Assembly (NCBI GenBank): GCA_016758965.1
Contig: JAEPRB010000009.1
Coordinates: forward strand, 186,001 to 250,000
DNA: 64,000 bases
Reading direction: 5' to 3'
From: Circinella minor
Lineage: Eukaryota > Mucoromycota > Mucoromycetes > Mucorales > Lichtheimiaceae
In this document: positions 14,880 through 25,468 of the stretch, one piece after another
How the letters are laid out: every line of letters starts with the position of its first letter
Position numbering within the stretch: the first letter of the stretch is position 1
The notes under the pieces: generated by a model
Told to the model about the DNA's origin: nothing
The model's database searches: none
The model's input: the letters and a program-made list of their open reading frames with translations, nothing else
Made by a program: the position numbers and the translations under genes

Positions 14880-15610
14880 ATGAGTAATAAAGTAATTGAT
14901 TGGGAAAAACAATGGCAAGAAAGTCATACACCATGGGATAAAGGAGAATCAAGTCCTGCTTTAATTAAATTTTTAAAAGATCATTCTGATTTAATACCTT
15001 CCAAAGGTAAAGGATTAGTACCTGGTACAGGAAGTGGTTATGATGTGGTCCTTTTTTCTTCACCTGATCTACATATGACAGGTCTTGATATGAGTTCTAC
15101 ATGTATTAAACAAGCTCAAAAGGTTAGTAAATAATAATAATAATAGTGAAATGGGGGATTATACGTATTTTATTTAAACTTTATATATAAAATTAGAAAC
15201 ATGGTCATGGTAATTATGATTTTATCTGTGATGATTTTTATACTTTTCAATATCCAAAAGGTGGTTATGATTTAGTATATGATTATACGTAAGTCCTCTT
15301 TTCTTTTCTTTATATATACGTATTATATGTATCAAACTGAATAAATATATTTAGATTTCTTTGTGCTATGCCACTTGATATGAGACCTGCTTGGGGTCAA
15401 CGTATGGCTGAAATTATTAAACCAGGAGGTGTTTTAATTGCATTAATGTATCCATTAAATGATAAAAGTTCTCAACCACCCAATACAGTGTCTGTTTCAC
15501 TTTTTCATGAACTTCTTGATGAAAATTTTGAAAATATCTTTTTAGAAGATGCTGTGGGTCATTCGGATCGTATTGGTGATGAAAAAATGAGTGTTTGGAA
15601 ACGTAAATAA
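14880..15610 (+). CDS. SAM-dependent methyltransferase, thiopurine/thiol methyltransferase (TPMT) family
   Basis: Three exons (14880-15122, 15197-15288, 15355-15610) encode 196 residues. The N-terminus DWEKQWQESHTPWDKGESSPAL is the signature of the TPMT/thiol methyltransferase family. Motif I is GKGLVPGTGSGYDVVLF (about residues 43-59), followed by GLDMSS, the acidic ribose-binding position. Post-motif blocks are YDFICDDFY, GGYDLVYDYTFLCAM and PGGVLIALMYPL. Members methylate thiols, halides or thiopurines; the substrate here cannot be read from sequence. Residue 47 (P in place of the common G in VxGCG) is slightly unusual. The length is close to other fungal members (about 200-280), at the short end. 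Confidence 0.9.
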
Positions 15611-16718
15611 TAGACATGACTCCACCCCCTCCCCTCCCCTCCCTTTTTTTTTTTGTATTTGTATTTAAATAAAAAAAAAAACCCAACACTTTTTAGGTGA
15701 TTATAAATGGAATGCCGGGTTTCCCCCCCCCCACCCCCAACCTGGTTCTTCTATAATTTCAAAGCAGAGGGAAAGAAATGGTTTTTATTTTTGAATGTCT
15801 CAAAATAATTCATAAAACTAATTCAAAAAAAAAAAGCGTGAGAATGTAACTTGACAACTTAGTTACACAAAAAAAAGAGAGGACTCTATTTCGACCCTGT
15901 TGCAAACATCATTATTTGGAGTTATATAAAATGAACTTGAACAGTAAAAAAAGAAAAATGGGTTATCTCATTCGTTTTCCACCCCCCCTCCACAAGAATA
16001 TGTTGTATATATGTTTTTAATCCAACCTTGAATGAGATAACTTTATTAATAAAACTGATAACTCAACCCCCCCCCTATCATTTTTTTAAAAATAGTTATT
16101 TTCATTATCAAAAAAAAAAATTGGGTTGCGGAAATAACTTTTTAAAGTTTTTTTTTTCCTTCTCCTCCCAGTCTTTTCTAAGCTCACCAAATTTTAAATA
16201 ATCTGTCAATTTTATTATACGGGCGTTGTTATGTTTATGATTTATTGTTTGTTTGTTTATATAAATAATAAAGTGGTTAAAACGAGATGAAAGGGAGGTG
16301 TGTGTGTGGGGGGGGGAGGGGGAGAGAGAAATTTTGTTACAGCCTATAATTTTGTTTTTTTTGGGGAGAAAAGTAAAAAGTTGATAAGCTGTCAAAAAAA
16401 ATGTTTTTCTCTCCTCATTTCATTTACAATCATTTATGCATATGGATTGAACACTTTATCTTCCTTCTTCTTTTTTTTCCTCTCTCCCCCCCCCCCATTA
16501 AATCTCCTTAAAAAAAACCTGACACCCATTAAATATTAAAGGGGGGGGGAGATAGAAACAGTATTTACAAATCTCTTTTGACAGATTTTTTTTTCTAGTA
16601 AAAAAAAGTTGTCAAAAAACTCTCTTTCTCCCCTCCCCCCGTTTCCCGTTCCACACAACCATGTGACTAAAAAAAAAACTGATGATTTACGTAACAATCT
16701 TATAATAGTAATAATAAG

Positions 16719-16754
<36 letters not shown>

Positions 16755-17075
16755 GTATTTGAATGTTTAATAATAATAATAAGTATATATATAATTTGAT
16801 GGGTTAAGAAAAAAAAGTTTGGTTAAATGTTAAATTTGGGGGAAGAAGGAAAGGAAAGGGGAATATTACAACACAAAGAAAAAAAAAAGATATACAATAA
16901 AAAAAAAAGGGGGGATAAATCATACAAAAAAAAAGAAAGAAAGAAATATAATAACTATATTTCTAAAGGGCAAAAAAATAATATGTCAAAAAGAAAAGAA
17001 AGATATATATATATATATATGTATGTATAATGTTAAAAAACTGGTTCGATTTATATAATAGGAAAAAAAGAATTT
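15611..17075. other. Intergenic, simple-sequence rich
   Basis: No gene seen. It contains C and G runs, A/T runs and an (AT)n tract at about 16722-16751. Open frames are made of repeated K, F or P residues and look accidental. Confidence 0.6.
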
Positions 17076-18386
17076 TTATCGTCTTGATAGATTGGATGTT
17101 GTTGATGTAGATGAAATTCTTCTTTTATAAGAAGAATAACCTTCTTGATGTTCATAATCTTCATCTTCCACTTCTACATCTACATCATCTGCTATTAACA
17201 TGGGTCTTAATATACGTCTTCTTGCATTAATAAACCAATTTGAAATTTGATTTCTTGCTAAACCTGTTTTTTGTACAAGGGCAATTTTTTCATCTTCATT
17301 TGGATAAGGATGTTCTTTATGTTCTGTTAACCATGTTTTTAATATAGCTGTGACAGGTTTAGGTAAATTACTACGTTGTCTTTTTTTTATTCCATTCGTA
17401 TTCGTATTCGTAGTCGATGTAGATGCTGAGCTTTTATTATAATGATTACGTTTTTGTTGTTGTACAGATGATAATTGTCCTGTTTGTATAACATGAGTTG
17501 ATTTTCTTGTTCTTTTTTGACGTGATACATGCATTGTAGGTGGATGACTACGACGTTGATAAGGTCTACGTTCATTTAAAGTAGTTTGTTGCTGTTGTTG
17601 TTGTTGTGATGAAGAAGAAGAAGGAGATGGAGATGAGGATGAAGAAGATGAAGATGTTGAAGAAGTAGATGATGAAGGAATTAATCGATATTCTTGTGAT
17701 GGTTCTTTTGGTGTAACTGATGTGGGTGATGATGATGAAACGAGTGATGGAACAGGTGAAAGTGGTTTATTATTATTATTATCTGTTGTTGTTGTTTTAT
17801 GAGTAATCGTTGTATCTATATTATAAATAGTATTTAGTATTTGATGGGTGCACAGACTCAAAGAAAGGGGGTCCATTTGGGGGGACGGAGGGAGAGAGAA
17901 AGGAAAGGAGACAAAATTGTTGTTGTTGTTGTTTTTTTGATTACGAATTAAAAAAAATTAAAAAAATTAAAAAAAAAGGATGCATTATTTATTTTTACCT
18001 TTTGAACATGCCATCATGACATCGGTCCAAAATCGGCCATTATCTTCAAGCATTTGATAAATACGTTTTTTTGATGATTCAATAGATGGAACATAATGTG
18101 GATCTCTGTAAGGTATATGTACGTGTTCAAGGTCTCCTGACCCGTCCCGAATGAATCTGTGGTCATGAAAGAGTATGACAGGGCTGAATACTCTTCGTTG
18201 CTAATTAAAAAAAAAAAAAATTATTCTTATAATTAGTTTTATTTTTTATGGATATATTTATTATTATTATTATTATTCTATCACTTTCTCTCTCTCTCTC
18301 TTTCTCTCTCTCTATTATATAACCCAGAAGAAGAAGAAAAAAAAAAGTACTTTGTTATCAACAGATGGTAAAACACAATTTGACAT
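17076..18386 (-). CDS. TALE-class homeodomain transcription factor
   Basis: Three exons on the minus strand (18386-18351, 18200-17999, 17815-17076) give 325 residues. The first two exons precede the large open frame and change its apparent start: the phase fits only if the intron acceptor is TATAATATAG at 17817-17816. The N-terminal part reads [16 protein letters not shown] and [23 protein letters not shown] long S/T/Q/P-rich region follows, then the homeodomain: [30 protein letters not shown] and [13 protein letters not shown]. The PYP tripeptide in the loop and WFINARRR in helix 3 define the three-amino-acid-loop-extension (TALE) class. An acidic tail ([15 protein letters not shown]) may activate transcription. 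It is expected to be nuclear and DNA-binding; targets unknown. Confidence 0.9.
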
Positions 18387-19673
18387 TACAAAGGTAAAAA
18401 TGGTTCAATTGAAAAAAAAAAAAAAGAGAGAGAGAGGGGTGGAAATAATATTATATTTATATATATATATATATTTTAGTAATTCAAAGTTGAAACTAAA
18501 TGTTCTTCAAACTAGTTTATTTGGTTAAAAAGTGGGTTATAAAAAAAAGGTGTGTGTGTGAAAAGTAAAAGTAAAAGAAAAAGAAAAAGAAAAAGAAAGG
18601 ACAAAAAACGTTAATAAACCCAAAGCGGGGGGAGAAAAATGCAACTTAAACACTTGGGAAAAAAAAAAAAAAAAAAGGTAACTTTGTGTCAATTTTTTTT
18701 TTTATTTTTTATGTCTTTTTCCCTGTGATTTCCCTGTTTTATAATTCTTCCATTCAAAAAAAAAAAAAAAATTGAATTTTTCTTAATCGTTTTTTACTAA
18801 AGTAAAGAAGTATGTCATGAGATTGTTTCATATATGTATATATAAAAAGAGGTTCGTTTCTTTCTTCTTCTTTTATAAATTACGTCAACAATAACCCTTT
18901 TTTATTATATAATAAAAAATCTGTCAAAAAAAAAAAAAAAACCTACTTTTTAGTTCGGCGATAATAAATGATTTTTTCCCTTATCTTTTTTTGCCTATCA
19001 TCTTTTCTACGTACTTGTTCAATTTTTCCCTCTCAAGTCAAAAATTATAAAAAGAAAGCACATGTTTCATACTTAAAAGATAAACCTTTTTATTTTTTTT
19101 TAATGGTAACACTAAAAAGAGAGAAAGAGATACTATTTTGAAAGGGTATACAATTAAATTCATTAAAAAGTGTAATTTTTTTTTTTTTTTCACATGTGTT
19201 ATTTTTTTTACGTATAAATAGGCTATGTTCACCTAAGAAAATCTTGTGTGAAAATATCAAGTCATTTGAGGGTTATTATATATACTCACAAAAGCTTTCA
19301 CTGTTGTCACTAATTATTTATATCTTATGCAAAAAAGACATGTTCACATGTGTGTTCTTCTTTACCCACACTTTGGGGGGGTTTATAATAAATTGGGGGG
19401 GGGGGAGGTGTTGTTGGGCGGGGAGGAGGAGGGGGGGGAACGTCAATTTTTTAAATGACATTATATGTAAAACGGACAGTTGTGCAGAAATAAATAAAAA
19501 ACCAAGCTTTTTTTTTTTACCTTTTTCCCCAATTCCCCTTTTTTTTTTTGATCTCTTTTTATATAAAAGGGTTCTTTTATATTAAAAAAAAAAAAAGCAC
19601 CCATTTTTTATAGAAACCACTTTTTCTCCCCTCTCTTTCTTCTCTCCTTGTATCAAAATAATTATTTTATGGA
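18387..19673. other. Intergenic, probable promoters of two divergent genes
   Basis: Lies between the minus-strand homeobox gene and the plus-strand PAQR gene, so it must contain both promoters. It is rich in A/T runs, CT repeats (about 18285-18315) and (AT)n. No gene or clear regulatory motif seen. Confidence 0.55.
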
Positions 19674-20051
19674 ATGGTAATGAATCGACAACAAAAACAA
19701 GATCAAGAACAACAACAATCAAGAAGAAGAAGACATAATATACAATCTATGAATTCAACAGAAGAACAACAAGATTCCATTCCAATGAGAGAATCCGTTG
19801 ATTTTGATAATGATCGCACTAATTTATTAGGTGGTAATACAAATAAATATAAAAAATTATCAAAAACAGTATCATGGACAGAATTACCTCAATGGATGCA
19901 AGATAATATTTTTATTACTTCTGGATATCGATTACCTACTGGAAGTTATAAAAAGTGTATTCAAAGTTTATTTTATTTACATAATGAAAGTGGTCCGTGC
20001 TCTTTTTTTTTTCTCTCCTTTATTATTATGAAAAAAAGACTCAATAGTTCT

Positions 20052-20086
<35 letters not shown>

Positions 20087-21020
20087 TGAATATTTGGAGT
20101 CATTTATTAGGATTTATTTTCTTTTTTGGTTTGGGTATTCGATTCCTTTGGGAACGTCCTTTTGATACACTTGAAATATTTGATTATATTTATTTTTTTA
20201 CTTTTCTATTGGGTGCAATGACATGTCTTGGATTTAGTAGTAGTTTTCATTGTTTTTCATGTCATTCAGAACCTGTCGCTGCTCAATGGAATCGTTGTGA
20301 TTATGCAGGCATTGTTACTCTTACTGTGTAAGTTCATGAAAAAACTCCCTCCCCATTCTATATAAAACTAACTTTTTTTATTCAATTTCTAGCGGTTCAT
20401 TTTTCCCACTTCTTTATTATGGTTTCCATTGTCATCCAACAATTCAAAGTAAGTTATATTATTATTATTTAATACGAGGTTCTTTTACTAACTATTCTCT
20501 CTCTTCTATTTATATAGTCATTTATTTAATTATAATTACAATTCTTGGTGGAATGACAGCAAGTGTAGTATTATTAAAACATTTTAGAACACCTGCTTAT
20601 AGATGGATGAGAACAGGATGCTTTTTAGCATTGGGATTATTTGGTATTGTACCTACATTCCATGGTGTTTATATCTATGGAGTATGTATTAAATGATTTA
20701 CTTGTAGAAACACAGAACAATGGACTAACCATCTGTTATTTTTTAAATATCCCCTTTTTTTAAAGTTTAATAATGCAGCGGATACCATTGGATTTTGGAA
20801 TTTAGTTATTATGGCTATATCTTATGTAGGTGGTGCATTAATTTATGGTTGTCGTATTCCTGAACGTTGGTCTCCAGGAACATTTAATATTTGGGGTGCA
20901 TCCCATCAAATATTTCATATCTGTGTACTTATTGCTGTCACATCGCATTATATTGGTGTCATGAGAGCAATGACATTTTGGCATCAAAAAGATAATACAT
21001 TTTGTACTCAATTTTATTAG
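19674..21020 (+). CDS. PAQR / hemolysin III family membrane receptor (AdipoR, Izh-like)
   Basis: Five exons (19674-19992, 20087-20327, 20393-20448, 20518-20681, 20766-21020) encode 344 residues. The soluble N-terminus is Q/R-rich; WTELPQWMQDNIFITSGYR precedes seven predicted membrane helices. Family motifs present are YLHNESVNIWSHLLG, SSSFHCFSCHSEPVAAQWNRCDYAGI and the C-terminal GASHQIFHICVLIAVTSHY with the HxxxH pair. Together these provide the conserved His and Asp residues that bind zinc in PAQR proteins. Fungal members (Izh) act in sterol, lipid and zinc homeostasis. The first donor is GTCCGT, an uncommon form, but it is the only choice that restores ESVNIWSH. The intron before exon 2 ends in a T run of more than 30. 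Confidence 0.92.
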
Positions 21021-21144
21021 ACCTATTCCTTTTTTTCTCTTTCTCTTTTTCCTTTTCCTTTAATTAAAAGTAATACACGTATACAAAAATAAAAAAGCAA
21101 AGTAAAAAATTAAAATAAAATGTATATATTATATATATTATGAA

Positions 21145-21849
21145 TTATAATCCCATAGTTTCTTTAATAATTTCCTTTCTCCTTTCTACTTCAGCAGCTT
21201 CTGATGTAGATGTCAAAATATATTCTTCTAAACTAGTATGATAAGAAGGATGAGGCTTGGTATTCAATGCTTCTTCAATTTTAACATCCAAATTATCCAA
21301 TGTAACAAAATTTTCTGCTGAACTATACAATTTAATTAATTGTTTACGTCTTTGATCACGTAAAAATTGTTCATGTTGTTTACGATTTTCATCCCGTTGT
21401 GCTTGTCTTTTAGCAGAAACAGGAGCCCCTTCTGCTTCTTGTAAATCCAATTTCAACATATCTACCAATTGGGCTTCACGTTCTAAAGCTTCTTGTCGTT
21501 CTTGAGCTGCTTCTTGTTTTTCTTGTTGCATTTGTTTTTCATTTTCTGCACGTTTCGTAGCTGCTAACGATTCACGTTGACCATGTTTACTCAATAATTC
21601 TTGTGCATACTGATGACGTGTTAAACGTAATTGATCACGATGTTGTTTTTTTGGACTACTGGTGTTTATTTTGTTGAAAGAAGACGATTCCACATTACCC
21701 AAATGAGAAGGTAATGAAGTAGCAGGTTGACGTCGTTTTGTCACAATTTTAGGTGTTTCTCGACTTTTTTTAGGTGCTTCAAAACCTTGTGCAAATGAAC
21801 GTGTTGTGGAATAAAATCGGTGTCGTGATTGAATAATAAATCGTTGCAT
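21145..21849 (-). CDS. Probable mitochondrial ribosomal small-subunit protein mS26 (PET123-like)
   Basis: A single exon of 234 residues. I chose the ATG at 21849, which gives MQRFIIQSRHRFYSTTRSFA, a basic, Ser/Thr-rich mitochondrial presequence; the frame is open upstream, but only through a K/F-rich A/T-run translation that is unlikely to be coding. The body is a long charged coiled coil (about residues 85-180) with RLTRHQYAQELLSKHGQRE, followed by a conserved C-terminal helical block ending TSEAAEVERRKEIIKETMGL. The arrangement resembles fungal PET123/mS26, a component of the mitochondrial small subunit. The assignment rests on overall pattern rather than a strict motif. It is convergent with the PAQR gene (124 nt apart) and divergent from the sterol oxidase. 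Confidence 0.6.
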   Translation of the reverse strand: MQRFIIQSRHRFYSTTRSFAQGFEAPKKSRETPKIVTKRRQPATSLPSHLGNVESSSFNKINTSSPKKQHRDQLRLTRHQYAQELLSKHGQRESLAATKRAENEKQMQQEKQEAAQERQEALEREAQLVDMLKLDLQEAEGAPVSAKRQAQRDENRKQHEQFLRDQRRKQLIKLYSSAENFVTLDNLDVKIEEALNTKPHPSYHTSLEEYILTSTSEAAEVERRKEIIKETMGL

Positions 21850-22318
21850 AATGTTAAAAGTGTTTTTTATTTTTTTAAAAAAAAAAAAAATGAAAAGAGA
21901 TTTGTTTTTTGTTGTTAAAGCACACCACACAACTTTTTTTTTTTTCTTAACCCAGTAACACAAAACGTCCGCTTTTTTCCATCCCCCTTTTTTTTGACGG
22001 GGACAAAAGAAAAAGCAGTCCGAAAAAAAGAATCTCGCCTGATTTCCAATATCAAGATTGAAAATCAGATATCCAAAGGGGGGGGGTACCTTTTTTTTTT
22101 TTTTTCTACTTGATTTGCTGTGAGGTGCGCCGGTTTTATTTAGTGCAACAACGGTCCCTTCAAAACTATTTAAACCCGAGAGCGGAAGCTAGTTTTTTTT
22201 TTTTTTTTTTTTTTTCTTCTTCCAAACTCAAAAAATAATAAAAAAAACCTCATCTCTTTTTTTTTCTCGACCCCATTTTCAAAGTTCCTGAAAAAGGAGG
22301 AGAAATAAACATTCCATC
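21850..22318. other. Divergent promoter region between mS26-like gene and ERG25
   Basis: About 470 nt between two divergent starts. It contains A/T runs, a G run at about 22079 and a short GC-richer block (GAGGTGCGCCGG, near 22121). No gene. Confidence 0.5.
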
Positions 22319-23523
22319 ATGAATTTTAACGAAACAACGACTATCGATAACGATATACCTTATCAACTTAGTTATGTTGAATCTTTATGGGAAGGCATGT
22401 ATGAAGGTCGTAATCCTTTAGTTGTCACTGGTATTTTTGCTTTCTTGATGCACGAAATTGTTTATTTTGGACGTTTTATTCCATTCCTTATTTGCGACTT
22501 TATTCCTTATTTTAATAAATATAAACTTCAACCTGTAAGTGTTCTATTTATACTTTTTTTTTTTTTTTTTTGGTTTTATTAATTTGAAACTTTATGATAT
22601 TTTAGAACAAGTTAAATAGTAATGATGATTACTGGAATTGTACATGGAAGGTTTTAAAATCTCATTTCTTATATGAAGGTCCACTCATCTTTTTTTTCCA
22701 TCCAATGGCTACAATACTTGGTATGCGTGTTTCTGCTCCATTCCCTGCTTGGTAAGTTTTTTTTTTTTATTCACCATGACAACTAAATAATAGTTTTTCT
22801 TTTGGGGGGGGATAAGGTTTGAGCAAAAGAAACTAAAAAAAAAATGATTCTATTTTTTTTTTTTTGATTAGGCCTCAAATGTGTATTGAAATTGCTATCT
22901 TTTTCATTTTTGAAGATTTTTATCATTATCATGTCCATCGTTTAATGCATTGGCCACCATTTTATAAAAAAGTACACAAGATTCATCATGATTATTCGGC
23001 TCCTTTTGGTATTGCTGCTGAATATGCTCATCCTATTGAAACAATGATTCTTGGTTTTGGTACTGTAGGTGGACCATTGATTTATCATGCTGTGGTTCAT
23101 TATATGTTGGAATTAGATGTAAAATGGGAACTTCATTTAGCTACCATGTTATTATGGATTGTATGTCGTTTATTCCAAGCTATTGATGCTCATTCTGGAT
23201 ATGATTTCCCTTGGTCTTTACATCATTGGGTACCTTTCTGGGCGTAAGTTTGGAATTTTTTTTTTTTTTGGTGGTGGGGCGGGGGTTTATATACTTATAC
23301 TTTTGTTTGATCTAATATATATATATATATATATATGAAACCATTCTTTTTATAAAACAGAGGAAGTGACCATCACGATTATCACCATCAAATGTTCATT
23401 GGAAACTATGCATCATCATTCCGTTTATGGGATCATGTATTTGGTACCAATGCTAAATTTGTTGCTTATCGTAAGCGTCAAAAGGAAGAACGTCTTAAGG
23501 CACAAAAGACAAAGACTCAATAA
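22319..23523 (+). CDS. ERG25: C-4 methylsterol oxidase (ERG25-type fatty acid hydroxylase superfamily)
   Basis: Four exons (22319-22534, 22606-22751, 22872-23243, 23361-23523) give 298 residues. This ER membrane di-iron enzyme oxidises the C-4 methyl groups of sterol intermediates during ergosterol synthesis. All three histidine boxes are present: HRLMH (HxxxH), HKIHHDY (HxxHH) and HHDYHH, with [17 protein letters not shown] between. Hydrophobic segments lie at about residues 38-58, 90-115 and 130-150. The C-terminus KAQKTKTQ is lysine-rich, as expected for an ER resident. Length matches family members (about 300). A decayed second copy lies about 11 kb downstream in the same orientation. Confidence 0.96.
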
Positions 23524-25468
23524 AACACACAATGCACACAACATCCATACACATAACATAACATAATACATTATATACATCCTTACGTACATCCTTTACT
23601 ACTTTTATTAATTGCCTTTTCCTTTTCCACCTTTTTTTATTTTTTTGTGCTATATATTCCCATTTTGGATTTCTTTTTCTTTTTCATTTTCTTCTATTCA
23701 CTTCGATGTTTCTATCTATCGAATAATTTTTATTATTATTATTATTATTATTTACTTTTTTTTTATAATATACAACATTTTGCTCTTCCATTAATAATAA
23801 CTTTCTTTTCCTCACTCTCTCGTTTTTGTTTTTCATTATTCAAATAATAATAAATCATCCAAAAACCAAAAAAAAAAAAAAAAAAAAGTTTAGAATTATA
23901 TTACATTGATTAAGGAGAAAAGGGGGGGGGAAGTTTAATTTAAATTACCTTTTTCACTTTCGCTTTTTTCCTAAAAAGGAAAAGGGTTTTATTTTTTGTA
24001 GAAAAGACCCTTCCCAGGGAACATCATTACTAAAAAAAAAGATCATGCCATGAATCATTTTTTAATATGAAAATATTAAATATATAACACCGAATGTGTC
24101 AAAAAATATAAAAATCATACGACAATATATATATATATATATTATATAAAAGGTTGCATGATCATATCCACAAAGTTTTTTTTAACCCCCCCCCACAAAT
24201 AGATCTTTCAAAAAAAAAAATTGTTTCAGCCATAATATAAAGGAACCCCCCCCTCTCATTTCTCCCTTTGTCACTTTCTTTATATATGTTAGAAAGTATA
24301 AATGGTTGAAACAAAGTTGTTAAAAAAGGGTATATTTGTTACTATGCAACGTTCATTTCATACCAACCCCAACCAAAAAAAAAAAAAGTGTGTGTTTATT
24401 TGACTTATCTTTTAGGAATTACTGAATTTGGAAAACTCATAGAACAATTGGATCACGAGTCGTATGTCATTTATATTATACTCTTATCTATTACTATGTC
24501 TGGAACGATGTTTACATTGAAAATAAATAAATAAAAGAAAACCCCTTACGTATTCGACGAAACACACACCCTATTAAGGCTATTACTATTAATAATAATA
24601 AAAAGTTGTCAATACAATAATACTTTTTTTTTTAATTTTATCTATTCGTGAACAATGAATTTAAAATACTGTATCGATTTGTTAATATTCAAAGATTCAT
24701 TATATATACCATTTTTATAGAACTTCTTTTGACGTATCTATAAATTATCTCTTTCATTCGAGTTTTTTTTTTATCTTATTTACAAACACATTTTAATTCC
24801 TATTCATGTATTGAAAAATTATATAACTTGTAGAATTCTACTATAATTTTTATCCAATTATTATATATTGTACGTATTATACTCACTTTTCATTTTTTTT
24901 AGTTGAACGTTTAGGTTATTATATAGAGAGAAATAAGTTTTATATAGTTTATTTATTATTCACACACTCACACACACACACACACACATACACGAGTATC
25001 CATGAATCATATGATTAACTTGTGAATGAAAGAGATGGAAAGAGATTATTCGGACAAATACGTATATGTGATGAAATAGGTATCCATCGATTGTATAATT
25101 TCGGCCGGAAGCAAGATCACTAAAGGCCGTTATGAATTTTTTTTTTTTTTTTTTTTTTTTTTGCTGGTCATGAAAGAAAAATATCACAAAGAATGAAAAA
25201 AAAATAGTTGGGAATACATATATTCTTTGTTTTGATAACCAATCATTTCTTTTTTTTTAACAGTAATACTTCTATTATTTAAATGAGTTATTGGTTTATA
25301 AATGTATATAAGACCATCAATAGATTATTATTAAAAATGAAAGAGAATAAGTTTTTATAAAATAACGTAGAATAAATTATTAGCAAATAAAAACGAATTT
25401 TGCACAAAACAAAATATTTTTTTTGATAAAAAGTCTTTTACTGTATTTCACACGTATTACAATAATTA
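23524..25468. other. Intergenic, no gene seen
   Basis: AT-rich spacer with simple repeats: a TAT repeat near 23732, (AT)n near 24126, a CA tract at about 24961-24990 and a T run of 20+ at about 25139. No convincing coding sequence. Confidence 0.6.

Noticed and set aside
18000..18200. Possible RNA gene (compact, GC-richer block)
   Set aside because: The block translates without stops on the minus strand and joins in phase to the homeobox exons, so it is an exon.
21850..21963. N-terminal extension of the mS26-like protein
   Set aside because: The extra 38 residues come from A/T runs (KKKKK, FIFFFF), while the internal Met begins a good mitochondrial presequence.
23612..23847. Two overlapping F/I/Y-rich frames after ERG25
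   Set aside because: Translations of T-rich 3' UTR; no motif, no start context.
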